Below are positions 9,100-18,513 of a stretch of DNA of 42,093 nucleotides, one piece after another. The notes under the pieces were generated by a model. That model was not told the origin of the DNA. It searched no databases and was given only the letters and a program-made list of their open reading frames with translations. How positions within the stretch are numbered: position 1 is the first letter of the stretch; each line of letters opens with the position of its first letter. Position numbers and translations under genes: made by a program. Source of the DNA: Candidatus Methylomirabilota bacterium (GTDB taxonomy: Bacteria > Methylomirabilota > Methylomirabilia > Methylomirabilales > 2-02-FULL-66-22); the NCBI GenBank assembly GCA_026387775.1, contig JAPLLC010000013.1, forward strand, positions 1 through 42,093, given 5' to 3'.

Positions 9100-10078
9100 C
9101 GCCCGCGTCGACGTGGCATGCCTCGGGGAGGCGCTGGTCGATCTGGTCTCGACCAAGTCCGGCGTTCGACTGGACCGCGCGCCTGCGTTCCGCAAGGCCG
9201 CCGGCGGCGCCCCGGCGAACGTCGCCGTCGGGGTTGCGCGGCTCGGACGACGCAGCGGATTCATCGGCGCGCTAGCGAATGACCCGCTTGGTCGGTTTCT
9301 CGGCGAGACTCTCAGGCGTGCTGGGGTGGACGTTCGTGCGACTCGGCGGTCCCGACACCGGACGGCCCTGGCCTTGGTGTCGCTCGCCTTGGACGGGGAT
9401 CGTGAGTTTCTGTTCTACGGCGACCGAGCGGCCCACTTTGACCTGACACTCACGGCGCAGATGCGCAGGATGATCCGCAACGCCCGTATTTTCCACTTTG
9501 GTTCCATCAGCCTGATCCAGGATCCGGCGCGGACCGCGACGATGGAGGCGATCCGCGAGGCCCGCGCCGCCGGTGCCCTGTGTTCCTATGATCCCAACTT
9601 GCGCCTGAATCTGTGGCCGGACGCCGGCTGCGCCCGCCGGTGGATGTGGGACGCCCTCGGCTTCGCCGATGTTGTAAAGGTCAACGAGGAGGAGATGACC
9701 TTCCTCACCGGCCGAACAGGTGTAGCGGGAGGGCTACGCGCTCTGACGGCGGCCGGTCCCCGCCTGGCGATCATGACCCAAGGTGCGCGCGGCTGCGCCT
9801 TTCGATCGCCGGGCGGCGAGGGACAGGTTCCGGGCTATCCCGCGCACGTCCTGGACACGACAGGAGCGGGGGATGCGTTCATGGCCGGGCTTTTGGCCGG
9901 CTTGCTCGATCCGCTGACAGTGCGCCCGATCGCGCTTCCCCTCGTTCCGCGGTTGGAATGGGTCCTGGCCTATGCGAATGCGGCGGCCGCTCTGAGCACG
10001 GAGCGGCGGGGGGGCATCCCCAGTCTTCCGTCGCGTCGGCGCGTGGACGCTTTTCTTCGGGCGCTACCGGTCCGTTGA
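9092..10078 (+). CDS. PfkB family carbohydrate kinase (fructokinase-like)
   Basis: CLGEALVDLVS, KAAGGAPANVAVGVARLG, DTTGAGDAFMAGLLAG; overlaps the lacI-type gene end by 8 nt. Confidence 0.92.
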   Translation: MPDARVDVACLGEALVDLVSTKSGVRLDRAPAFRKAAGGAPANVAVGVARLGRRSGFIGALANDPLGRFLGETLRRAGVDVRATRRSRHRTALALVSLALDGDREFLFYGDRAAHFDLTLTAQMRRMIRNARIFHFGSISLIQDPARTATMEAIREARAAGALCSYDPNLRLNLWPDAGCARRWMWDALGFADVVKVNEEEMTFLTGRTGVAGGLRALTAAGPRLAIMTQGARGCAFRSPGGEGQVPGYPAHVLDTTGAGDAFMAGLLAGLLDPLTVRPIALPLVPRLEWVLAYANAAAALSTERRGGIPSLPSRRRVDAFLRALPVR

Positions 10079-10150
10079 CAAGTTCACGACTTGCGGAACC
10101 GCATGCGCGTTGTGCTGGAATGGGCTGCGAGCATCCGCATGGAGGGTAAG

Positions 10151-11170
10151 ATGCAGGCAAGTGTCTACCGCGGGCCGGGGAAGATCGGGCTGGAGCCTCG
10201 GGGGGCGCCACGTCCGGGCCCGACCGATCTCGTGATTCAGGTGCGAGCCTGTGGCCTCTGCGGCACCGATATGCACATCCTGGAGGGCGAGTTCCCGGCG
10301 GCTCCCGGGATCGTGCTGGGTCATGAATTCGCCGGAGTGGTGACCGAGGTCGGCGCGGCTGTCACCGCCTTCAAGCCCGGGGATCATGTGGCCGTGGATC
10401 CGAATATCGCCTGTGGCCTGTGCCCGGCCTGTCAGCGCGGAGATGTCCACCTCTGCGACGACCTGCAGGCCCTGGGAGTCACGCGGGACGGAGGGTTCGC
10501 CGAGATGGCCGTGCTCCCGGCCTCCCAGGCCTACCGAGTGCCGGAGCAGCTCTCCCTTGAGGCATGCGCGCTCGCGGAGCCCCTCTCGTGCTGTCTCCAC
10601 GGCCTCGACCAGGCCGGGATCCGGACGGGTGATCGGGTGCTGGTCATCGGCGCGGGTCCGATTGGGCTGCTGATGGTCCAGCTGGCCCGGGGGTCGGGGG
10701 CTGCCGTCGTCGGGGTCACCGACCCCTTCGAGGCCAAGCGCGCGCTGGCCCGTCGGCTGGGAGCGGACCGCGCTGTCGACCCGGCCGGCGGCGATGTCAC
10801 GGATCGGCTCGGGGATCTGGCCCCGCGCGGATTCGATGTGGTACTCGAATGCGTCGGGCGCCCGGCCACCGCGGCCCAGGCGCTGGGCCTCGCACGCCGC
10901 GGGGGAACGGTCGTCTGGTTTGGCGTGAATCCGCCGGGCGCCACCGTCCCTGTCGAGCCCTACATGATCTATCGAAATGAGCTCACCATCCGCGCGGCCT
11001 TCGTGAATCCTCACACCTTCGCTCGGGCGGTCACGCTTCTCGCGCAGAGGCGCATCCAGGCGGAGCCGCTCCTCTCGCATCGATTCCCACTGGGCGGGGT
11101 GGCCGAGGGCATCGCGATGATGAAGACGGGGCAGGCCGTGAAGGCGCTGGTCCTGCCGAACGGTGGGTGA
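10151..11170 (+). CDS. Zinc-dependent medium-chain alcohol/polyol dehydrogenase
   Basis: CGLCGTDMHILEGEFP, GHEFAGVVTEVG, structural-zinc Cys cluster CGLCPACQRGDVHLC; start at MQASVYRGPG with GGAGGG RBS. Confidence 0.92.
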   Translation: MQASVYRGPGKIGLEPRGAPRPGPTDLVIQVRACGLCGTDMHILEGEFPAAPGIVLGHEFAGVVTEVGAAVTAFKPGDHVAVDPNIACGLCPACQRGDVHLCDDLQALGVTRDGGFAEMAVLPASQAYRVPEQLSLEACALAEPLSCCLHGLDQAGIRTGDRVLVIGAGPIGLLMVQLARGSGAAVVGVTDPFEAKRALARRLGADRAVDPAGGDVTDRLGDLAPRGFDVVLECVGRPATAAQALGLARRGGTVVWFGVNPPGATVPVEPYMIYRNELTIRAAFVNPHTFARAVTLLAQRRIQAEPLLSHRFPLGGVAEGIAMMKTGQAVKALVLPNGG

Positions 11171-11198
11171 GCGCACCTGCCCCCCGAGGAGTGCGCGC

Positions 11199-12239
11199 AT
11201 GAGTTCCATGCTGGCTGCCGTCTTGTATCGGCCCAGAGACGTTCGGCTGGAGCGCCGGCCGGTGCCGGATCCCGGTGCGGGAGAGGTGCTCGTCCGGATC
11301 CGCGCGGTCGGCGTCTGCGGCTCCGATGTGCACTATTATGCGGAGGGCCGGATCGGCCGCTACGTCATCGAGCGTCCGCTTGTCCTGGGCCACGAGTGCG
11401 CCGGGGAGGTGGTCCAGCACGGTCCGGGGGTCTCGTCGCCGCGGATCGGCACCCGGGTCGCCCTCGAGCCGGGCGCCCCGTGCCGTCGTTGCCGGTATTG
11501 CCAGGCGGGTCGGTACAATCTCTGCCCGCAGGTGATTTTCATGGCCACCCCGCCGGTCGATGGGGCGTTTGCGGAGTATGTGGCGTGGCCGGCGGACCTC
11601 GCCTTCCCGTTGCCCGAGAACGTCTCCCTGGCCGAAGGGGCCCTGATCGAGCCGCTCGCGGTCGGCATGCATGCCATGCGCCGGGCCAGCCTCGTGCCCG
11701 GCGCAACCCTGCTCATCCAGGGGGCCGGCCCGATCGGCCAGATGACGCTCCTGGCCGCCCGTGCCGCCGGCGCGGGCCGCATCTTCGTCACGGACCTGGA
11801 TGGATCCCGCCTGGCGGTGGCGAAGAACCACGGAGCGGACGCGGTGCTGAATCCGGCCGAGGGAGAGCTGTACGAGGCGCTCGCAGACCTCACCGACGGG
11901 GAAGGGGTGGACGTGGTAGTCGAGGCCGCCGGGTCGGCGCCGACCATCCGGCAGAGTCTCGAACTCGTCCGGCGTGGGGGCACCATCGTCTGGATTGGCC
12001 TGCCAGCCAAGGATCCGGTCGAGGTGAGCGCACTCCAGGCGATCGACAAGGAGGTCAACGTCTTCGGAGTGTTCCGGTATGCGAACGTGTACGCGGATGC
12101 CATTCGGCTCGTGGCGGCCGGCCGGATTCCGCTCGGCGGGCTGGTCACGCATCGCCTGCCGCTGTCGCGAGTCGGTGAGGCGCTGGCGCTGGCCGGGGAG
12201 CGGAAGAGCGCCGCGATGAAGGTGCTGGTCGAACTCTAA
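11199..12239 (+). CDS. Zinc-dependent sorbitol/xylitol dehydrogenase-like protein
   Basis: VGVCGSDVHYYAEGRIGRYVIERPLVLGHECAGEVV is characteristic of SORD/xylitol dehydrogenases; CRRCRYCQAGRYNLC. Confidence 0.9.
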   Translation: MSSMLAAVLYRPRDVRLERRPVPDPGAGEVLVRIRAVGVCGSDVHYYAEGRIGRYVIERPLVLGHECAGEVVQHGPGVSSPRIGTRVALEPGAPCRRCRYCQAGRYNLCPQVIFMATPPVDGAFAEYVAWPADLAFPLPENVSLAEGALIEPLAVGMHAMRRASLVPGATLLIQGAGPIGQMTLLAARAAGAGRIFVTDLDGSRLAVAKNHGADAVLNPAEGELYEALADLTDGEGVDVVVEAAGSAPTIRQSLELVRRGGTIVWIGLPAKDPVEVSALQAIDKEVNVFGVFRYANVYADAIRLVAAGRIPLGGLVTHRLPLSRVGEALALAGERKSAAMKVLVEL

Positions 12240-12307
12240 CGCACGTCCGAGCGGGCCGAGACGCCGCAGAGGTTCTGCGCGGCGCGGCGCGTGGGCGATA
12301 CAGGGTG

Positions 12308-13744
12308 ATGTCCATGTCGATCGGGTACAGAGGGGCGGATGTCGTGGTGGCCGGCGGAGGCGTGGCCGGATTCTGCGCTGCAATCGCTGCGGCTCGGGCG
12401 GGGGCCGATACCCTCCTGGTTGACCGGAATGGGTTTCTGGGAGGGATGTTCACCGGGGGCAACATGACGGTCCTGAACTGCCCTCCGGCGGGGGGGATCG
12501 GCAAGGAGATCGTGGACGCCTTGGCGGCCGACGGGTGCGCCAAACGGTGTCCGGACGACCCCCCCAATTATCCGATCTTCCACTATGCCGCCGAGTACTC
12601 GACTATGAACGTCGTCTACGACGCGGAGATGGCGAAGATCCTCCTGTTCCGCATCGCCAGGCAGGCCGGCGTGCGGCTCCTCTTGCACAGCTTTGTGACC
12701 GGTGCCGTGGTCGAAGGGAGCCGGGTCACGGGCTTCATGGTTGCGAACAAGTCCGGGGCGCAGCTAATTACGGGGAAGGTGGTCGTGGACGCGACCGCCG
12801 ATGGAGACATCGCCGCGGACGCGGGTGCGACCTTCAGGAAGGGGCAGACCGAGAAGGGGATCCTCTTTGCCATGACGATGCTGGTCCGCCTCAGCCATGT
12901 GGACTGGCCCAAGGTGTCGGAATACTCGAAGACGGACTACGGGTTGGACAGGGCCATCGCGGCGGCGATCGCACGCGGAGAGCTTCCGTATTACAAGCCG
13001 CGAGAGCGGAACATGGTCAACTATTGGGGCCACGCGCGGCCGGAATTGAGCCACCTGCTCCATGAGGACGGGGCGCTTCTCTGGGGCGGGACCGTCGAGG
13101 AAGTAGACGGGACGAAGGTGGACGACCTGACGCGCGCGGAGGTGGAAGCACGTGAGCAACTTATCTCCGAGTTGACGTTCCTCAGAAAGCACATTCCGGG
13201 ATTCGGGGCGGCGCGGATCGAGAGCACGGGGACGATCGGTGTTCGGGACACCCGCCATATCGTCGGCGAGGCGACACTCACCGGGAAGGACATCCTGGCC
13301 CGGCGGTCGTTTCCGGACGGGGTGGCGTACAATGTCAAGGGCGGCTTTCCTGCCAACGACATTCCGTACGGCTGCCTGGTGCCCCGGGATGTGGATGGGC
13401 TCCTGGTCACCGGCAACTGCATCTCCGTGATCCCCGGGTCGACGGAGATGGGATTCCAACTCGGCTCCTTCAACAACCTGAAGGACATTCCGACGATGTG
13501 GACGATCGGGGAGGCGGCGGGAGCCGCGGCCGCGCTCAGCGTGCGCATAGGGGCGGAGCCGCGGGCGCTCGATCCCGCGATCGTGCGTCATCACCTCTTC
13601 GCTCAGGGGGCGCTTCTGGCGCCCGATCGCGTTGCAGAACAGGAGGGCGCCCCAATGCCAAGCGGGCGGACCGCGAGGGCGTACTACGAGGCGGTCCTGG
13701 CGGACATGACTGCGCATTGGCGGCGTATGGGTGAGGTGGAGTGA
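12308..13744 (+). CDS. FAD-dependent oxidoreductase (FAD_oxidored-type)
   Basis: ADVVVAGGGVAGFCAAIAAARAGADTLLVDRNGFLGGMFTGG Rossmann FAD motif; VVVDATADGDIAADAGA. Confidence 0.88.
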   Translation: MSMSIGYRGADVVVAGGGVAGFCAAIAAARAGADTLLVDRNGFLGGMFTGGNMTVLNCPPAGGIGKEIVDALAADGCAKRCPDDPPNYPIFHYAAEYSTMNVVYDAEMAKILLFRIARQAGVRLLLHSFVTGAVVEGSRVTGFMVANKSGAQLITGKVVVDATADGDIAADAGATFRKGQTEKGILFAMTMLVRLSHVDWPKVSEYSKTDYGLDRAIAAAIARGELPYYKPRERNMVNYWGHARPELSHLLHEDGALLWGGTVEEVDGTKVDDLTRAEVEAREQLISELTFLRKHIPGFGAARIESTGTIGVRDTRHIVGEATLTGKDILARRSFPDGVAYNVKGGFPANDIPYGCLVPRDVDGLLVTGNCISVIPGSTEMGFQLGSFNNLKDIPTMWTIGEAAGAAAALSVRIGAEPRALDPAIVRHHLFAQGALLAPDRVAEQEGAPMPSGRTARAYYEAVLADMTAHWRRMGEVE

Positions 13745-13809
13745 GGCCGCGCACCCACGCAGAGACTGGAGTCGAGACGCAGGCCGGACCCTAAACAGGA
13801 GGACAGGAG

Positions 13810-15084
13810 ATGAGACACAGGATGCTGGTGGGGATGGCGGGGCTCCTCGCAACGCTGGTGTTACTGACGGGCGCTGTCGACGCCGCGACGACACTCCGCA
13901 TCGTCTTCCCGGGCACATCGGAGACCGAGAAGCAGGGGTCGCTCCGGTTGAAGGCTCTCGCGGAGAGCAAGTTCCCGGACATCAAGATCGAGTTCATGTA
14001 TCTCGGGTGGCCCGATCTGGAGAAGAAGCTGTCTGTCATGCTGCCCGGCGGCGACATCCCGGATCTGGTGCAGCAGCAGGAGGCGACGACGCTGGTGGCG
14101 ATGGGCGCCCTCGAGCCGCTCGACGGCTATCTCAGCCGTCCTGGCAGTCCGAAGAAGGAGCAGTTTGTCGAGGGGGCGTGGGACTTCTCCGTCTATGGCG
14201 GGAAGCTGTACACCATCCCGATCCGTGCCGTCTCGTTCGGCTTGCTGGTCCGGGAGGACCTGCTGAACGCCGCCGGGATGAAATTGACCGACCTCAAGAC
14301 CTGGGATGACCTGAAGAAGGCCGCCAAGGCCATGACGAAGGGCAACGTGTACGGCTACACCTACGCGCTGGGGCAGCCGCGCTTCGCCTGGCGGGAGGGG
14401 CCCTACATCGCGGGATACAGCAACGACGTGGACCTCTCGGACACGAGCGATGCCGCCAAGGCAAAATATCTCGAAGTGCTGCGTCTCTTCAAGGATCTCT
14501 ACCCCTCGATGTCGCCGACGACGAAGGTGATGGGCTTGCGGGACGCGATGCAGGCCTGGGCCCTGGGGAACGCGGCGATGTTCGCGACCGGGGACTACGT
14601 CGTCGCGAACGTGTACCCCATCAATCCGAAATTCCTGGCGTCCACCCGCGCCGTCGCTTTCCCCAAGGGACCCTCGGGAAAGCGCTCCGGCGGAATCATC
14701 TCCAACGTGGGGTGGGCAATGTTCAAGGGCAGCAAGCACAAAGAGGAGGCCTGGAAGGTCCTCAGCCTCTTCACGAGCCTGGAAAACCTCACGGAGGAGT
14801 CGGCCATGCTGAACACGCCGGCTCGCCGCGACATCGACATGGCGAAGGTGTCCGGCTTTGCGGCGAAGTTCTACCCGGACGCCGTGGAGTCCAATAAACG
14901 CATCATCGGCGACTTTGTGGAGAACGTCCATCCCGCGACCAAGGCGATGAACAAGATCCTTCGCCGCGAGGAGATGGAGGTCGTGTTCCAGAAATTCATG
15001 ATCGAGATGCTGGACGGAAAGCTGACCCCCGAGCAGGCGTACGAGAAGATCAAGGTGGAGATCGAGAAGATCAAGCGCGGCTAG
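13810..15084 (+). CDS. ABC transporter extracellular sugar-binding protein (family 1)
   Basis: Signal peptide MRHRMLVGMAGLLATLVLLTGAVDA; GGDIPDLVQQQEATT; followed by MalF/MalG-like permeases. Confidence 0.92.
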   Translation: MRHRMLVGMAGLLATLVLLTGAVDAATTLRIVFPGTSETEKQGSLRLKALAESKFPDIKIEFMYLGWPDLEKKLSVMLPGGDIPDLVQQQEATTLVAMGALEPLDGYLSRPGSPKKEQFVEGAWDFSVYGGKLYTIPIRAVSFGLLVREDLLNAAGMKLTDLKTWDDLKKAAKAMTKGNVYGYTYALGQPRFAWREGPYIAGYSNDVDLSDTSDAAKAKYLEVLRLFKDLYPSMSPTTKVMGLRDAMQAWALGNAAMFATGDYVVANVYPINPKFLASTRAVAFPKGPSGKRSGGIISNVGWAMFKGSKHKEEAWKVLSLFTSLENLTEESAMLNTPARRDIDMAKVSGFAAKFYPDAVESNKRIIGDFVENVHPATKAMNKILRREEMEVVFQKFMIEMLDGKLTPEQAYEKIKVEIEKIKRG

Positions 15085-15090
15085 GGCCGG

Positions 15091-15125
15091 CCCCGGAGGC
15101 CCGATCCACGGGCGGGCCTCCGGGG
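15091..15125 (+). promoter_or_regulatory. Perfect 13-bp hairpin after binding-protein gene
   Basis: CCCCGGAGGCCCG (15091-15103) / CGGGCCTCCGGGG (15113-15125), 9-nt loop, no T-tract. Confidence 0.75.
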
Positions 15126-15318
15126 ATTCGCCGGAACGACGCCATGCAATACTTCCCATTTCGAGCTTTCCGTGAAACTGGATGCCTCGGCGTACGGTTG
15201 TGGGAGCGGCGGCGGCGCGAGATGCCGCCGCCCTCCTGCCGATCGTGCCTACCAAGAGAAGGTCGCGCCAAGAGGGAGATCGCTTGATACTGCCCGGCAG
15301 CGGCCAAGGGAGTTCTCT

Positions 15319-16248
15319 ATGATGGCTGTCCGCCCGACGGAGACGATGCGCTGGCGCTTCGGCGCACGGGTGTGGCAGTACCGGGTCCCGTACCTGCTGC
15401 TGTTGCCCAGCGTCCTCTATCTCGCGGGCTTCACGCTGTACCCCATTCTGAACGTGTTTTATCTCAGCGTGACCGATCTGCACCTCGTGAAGTCCCTGGT
15501 CCCGCACTTCGTCGGGCTCCGGAACTACGTGGAGCTCCTGCGTGACGATGCCGACTTTCGGGGCATCTTCGTGAACACGCTGGTGTGGACGTTCGGCAGC
15601 ACGGCGCTCCAGTTCCTTCTCGGCCTCGGGACGAGCCTGATCTTGAACGCCAAGCTGCCGGGACGCGCTTTCTGGCGGGGCATCATGCTGGTCCCCTGGG
15701 TGACCCCGATCATCGTAGTCGGCATCATCTGGCGATGGATCTATGATGGCAACTACGGCCTGCTCAACTACTACCTCCAGCAGAGCGGCCTCATCGATCG
15801 CTATGTCGTCTGGCTCGCCGACGGGCGCACCGTCTGGCCGGCGCTCCTGCTCGCCAGCACATGGAAGGGGTATCCCTACATGTGCCTGATGCTACTGGCT
15901 GGGTTGCAGACGATCCCGAACGAGATCTACGAGGCTGCGGACGTGGATGGGGCGAGCGGTGTGCGCCGGTTCTGGTACGTGACGCTTCCCTTGCTGAAGC
16001 CAGTGGCGGGTATCGTCACGCTCGTGGCTCTCGTTCTCACCTGGAACAATTTTCAGATGATCTGGGTCCTGACCGAGGGCGGGCCGGCCTACGCGACCAG
16101 CGTCCTGGCGACCTACGTGTTCACCAAGGGCTTCGTGTTCTTCCAGTTGGGCTCCGGGTCCGCCGTGGCCGGCATCTCCACGCTCGTCGTGCTGCTGCTG
16201 TGCCTCGTGTACGGGTGGGCCCTGCGGATCGAGGAGCGCAATCCATGA
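15319..16248 (+). CDS. ABC sugar transporter permease (MalF-like)
   Basis: YLLLLPSVLYLAGFTLYPI; EAADVDGASGVRRFWYVTLPLLKP EAA loop; start at MMAVRPTE. Confidence 0.93.
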   Translation: MMAVRPTETMRWRFGARVWQYRVPYLLLLPSVLYLAGFTLYPILNVFYLSVTDLHLVKSLVPHFVGLRNYVELLRDDADFRGIFVNTLVWTFGSTALQFLLGLGTSLILNAKLPGRAFWRGIMLVPWVTPIIVVGIIWRWIYDGNYGLLNYYLQQSGLIDRYVVWLADGRTVWPALLLASTWKGYPYMCLMLLAGLQTIPNEIYEAADVDGASGVRRFWYVTLPLLKPVAGIVTLVALVLTWNNFQMIWVLTEGGPAYATSVLATYVFTKGFVFFQLGSGSAVAGISTLVVLLLCLVYGWALRIEERNP

Positions 16249-17084
16249 CCCGGCGGCGACTCCGGACCCTGGGCCTGTGGGGCGGACTACTGCTCGTCAT
16301 GGCCTTCACGCTCCTTCCTTACGCATGGCTCGTGATCAGCTCGTTCAAGCCCTCGGTGGAGATCTTCACGCAGACGCCGAGCTGGCGCATCCACGAGTTC
16401 AGTTGGCGAAATTACCAGTGGGCGCTGGGTCCGACGGGCGCGGACCTCGGGGTGTACTTCTGGAACACCATCGTCGCCGCAGGATCGACCGCGATCCTCA
16501 CCGCGATCCTCGCCTCGATGGCGGGGTACGCCATGGCCCGGTATGCGTTCCCGGGCCGACGAATCCTTGCGATGGCCCTCCTGCTCTCGCCCATGTTCCA
16601 GGGTCCGCCGGTGATGATTCCGTTCTATCGCATTCTCTCGGCCCTCCGGCTCCTGAACACGATCCCGGGGCTGGTCCTCGTCTATCTGTCCCTCACCCTG
16701 CCCATCTGCATCTGGCTCATGGCAGGCTTCTTCCGAGGCCTACCCCGAGAACTGGAGGAGGCCGCGCTCGTGGACGGCTGTGGGCCGTACCGCGCGTTCG
16801 TGCGGATCCTATTGCCGCTGACGCTGCCCGGACTGGCAGCGACGTCGCTGTACGCCTTCGTCGTTGCCTGGAACGACTATCAGTACGCACTCATTCTCAC
16901 CAGCTCGACCAACGCCAAGACGATTCAAATGGGACTGGCAGAGCTCATGACGTTCTTCGGACAGACGAACTGGGGCGGCATCATGGCGAGCGGTGTCCTG
17001 ACGACCCTCCCGGTGGTGCTGATCTTCATGTTCATCCAGCGCGCCCTGGTACAGGGAATCACCGCAGGGGCGCTGAAGTCCTAG
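16245..17084 (+). CDS. ABC sugar transporter permease (MalG-like)
   Basis: MTRRRLRTLGLWGG...; EEAALVDGCGPYRAFVRILLPLTLPG EAA loop; C-terminus QRALVQGITAGALKS; ATGA overlap with previous gene. Confidence 0.93.
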   Translation: MTRRRLRTLGLWGGLLLVMAFTLLPYAWLVISSFKPSVEIFTQTPSWRIHEFSWRNYQWALGPTGADLGVYFWNTIVAAGSTAILTAILASMAGYAMARYAFPGRRILAMALLLSPMFQGPPVMIPFYRILSALRLLNTIPGLVLVYLSLTLPICIWLMAGFFRGLPRELEEAALVDGCGPYRAFVRILLPLTLPGLAATSLYAFVVAWNDYQYALILTSSTNAKTIQMGLAELMTFFGQTNWGGIMASGVLTTLPVVLIFMFIQRALVQGITAGALKS

Positions 17085-17132
17085 GATGGACACATATATC
17101 ATCGGGCGACGGCAGCGATGCGGGGGAAAGCA

Positions 17133-18470
17133 ATGCAAGGGCATACGGCGTACGATGTGATCGTGGCCGGTGGCGGTTCCGCGGGAATCGCGGCGGCCAT
17201 CGCCGCGGGACGGGCGGGCGCGAAGACCCTGCTGATCGAGAAGAGCGCCTTCCTGAGCGGAGAGGGATCGACCGGGATTCCGTTCCTGACGTTCCACGCC
17301 ATGGATGGGACCCAGGTGATCCGGGGAGTCGCCCAGGAGATCGTGGATCGCCTCGTGGCCGCGAGAGGGAGCATGGGGCACGTCGAGGGAACCGATGCGC
17401 ATCACCGGACGATGACCCCCATCTACCCCGAGGTCTTCAAGTATGTCGCGCAGGAGATGGTGCTGGAAGCGGGCGTGGATCTGCTCTTTCACGCGCAGGT
17501 GGTCGACGCCCTGGTTGAGGGCGAGTGCGTCCGGGGCGTGGTCGTCCAGACGAAGTCGGGGCGGGAGGTGTATCCGGGGAAGGTTGTGGTCGACACGACC
17601 GGGGACGGGGACGCCTGTTATTATGCCGGCGCCCGGTATGCCAAGGGGCGTGAGCAGGATCGACGCTGTCAGGCGATGACGCTCATGTTCACGGTCGGCA
17701 ACGTCGATGTCGATAAGGCGAAGGCGGTCTTTCCGCGGTGTTGGTTCTCCGCAAAGCGCCCCTGGGAAGATTCCGCCGACGCGCTGATTCACCTCGCCGG
17801 CGACCTGGGGCCCTGGGATGAGATCATTGCCCGCGAGAAGATCTTCGCGGTCGCGAAACACAAGTTCTGGGCGATGGTCCTCTGGGATCGTATCCTCTCC
17901 ATCAACGTCAGCAATGTCACGGGCTTTGATGGGACGGACTCCGCAGACCTCACCCGGGCAGAGATCGCAGCCCGACGCCAGGTCATGGCTGTCGTTGCAC
18001 TCTTGCAAAAGTACGTGCCGGGATTTGAGCACGCCTATCTCCTCTCGACGGCGGCCAAGATCGGCGTCCGGGAGACGCGGAGGATCGTGGGCGACTATGT
18101 GCTGCGCCAAGAGGACGTCCTAGAGGCCCGGACGTTTCCCGACGCCGTCGCCAAGGCATCCTACTGTATCGATATGCACGGACCCGCGAACGAGGGGACG
18201 GAATTTACCTTCATGCGAAAACAGGGCGTCTACGACATTCCGTATCGATGCCTGCTCCCGCGGGGTCTGGAGAATGTCCTGGTGGCGGGGAGATGTTTTT
18301 CGGCCAGCCACGAGGCGCTGGGCTCCGCCCGCGTCATGGCGATCTGTATGGCCATGGGACATGCCGCGGGAACGGCCGCGGCCATGGCAGCCTCGTGCGG
18401 CGCGTCGCCTCGACAGTTGGATGTCGGAGCGCTCCGCGATCGCTTGCGGTCGGAGAACGCATACATCTAG
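17133..18470 (+). CDS. FAD-dependent oxidoreductase (FAD_oxidored-type), second copy
   Basis: YDVIVAGGGSAGIAAAIAAGRAGAKTLLIEKSAFLSGEGSTG; VVVDTTGDGDACYYAGA; GGGGGAAAGCAATG start context. Confidence 0.88.
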   Translation: MQGHTAYDVIVAGGGSAGIAAAIAAGRAGAKTLLIEKSAFLSGEGSTGIPFLTFHAMDGTQVIRGVAQEIVDRLVAARGSMGHVEGTDAHHRTMTPIYPEVFKYVAQEMVLEAGVDLLFHAQVVDALVEGECVRGVVVQTKSGREVYPGKVVVDTTGDGDACYYAGARYAKGREQDRRCQAMTLMFTVGNVDVDKAKAVFPRCWFSAKRPWEDSADALIHLAGDLGPWDEIIAREKIFAVAKHKFWAMVLWDRILSINVSNVTGFDGTDSADLTRAEIAARRQVMAVVALLQKYVPGFEHAYLLSTAAKIGVRETRRIVGDYVLRQEDVLEARTFPDAVAKASYCIDMHGPANEGTEFTFMRKQGVYDIPYRCLLPRGLENVLVAGRCFSASHEALGSARVMAICMAMGHAAGTAAAMAASCGASPRQLDVGALRDRLRSENAYI

Positions 18471-18513
18471 TTGCGAAGGGCGGATCCGGTAGACGAATGG
18501 AAAGGAGCGATGG

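Noticed and set aside
13861-15507. 548-aa minus-strand ORF opposite the sugar-binding protein
   Set aside because: Shadow ORF; plus strand carries a signal peptide and SBP features.
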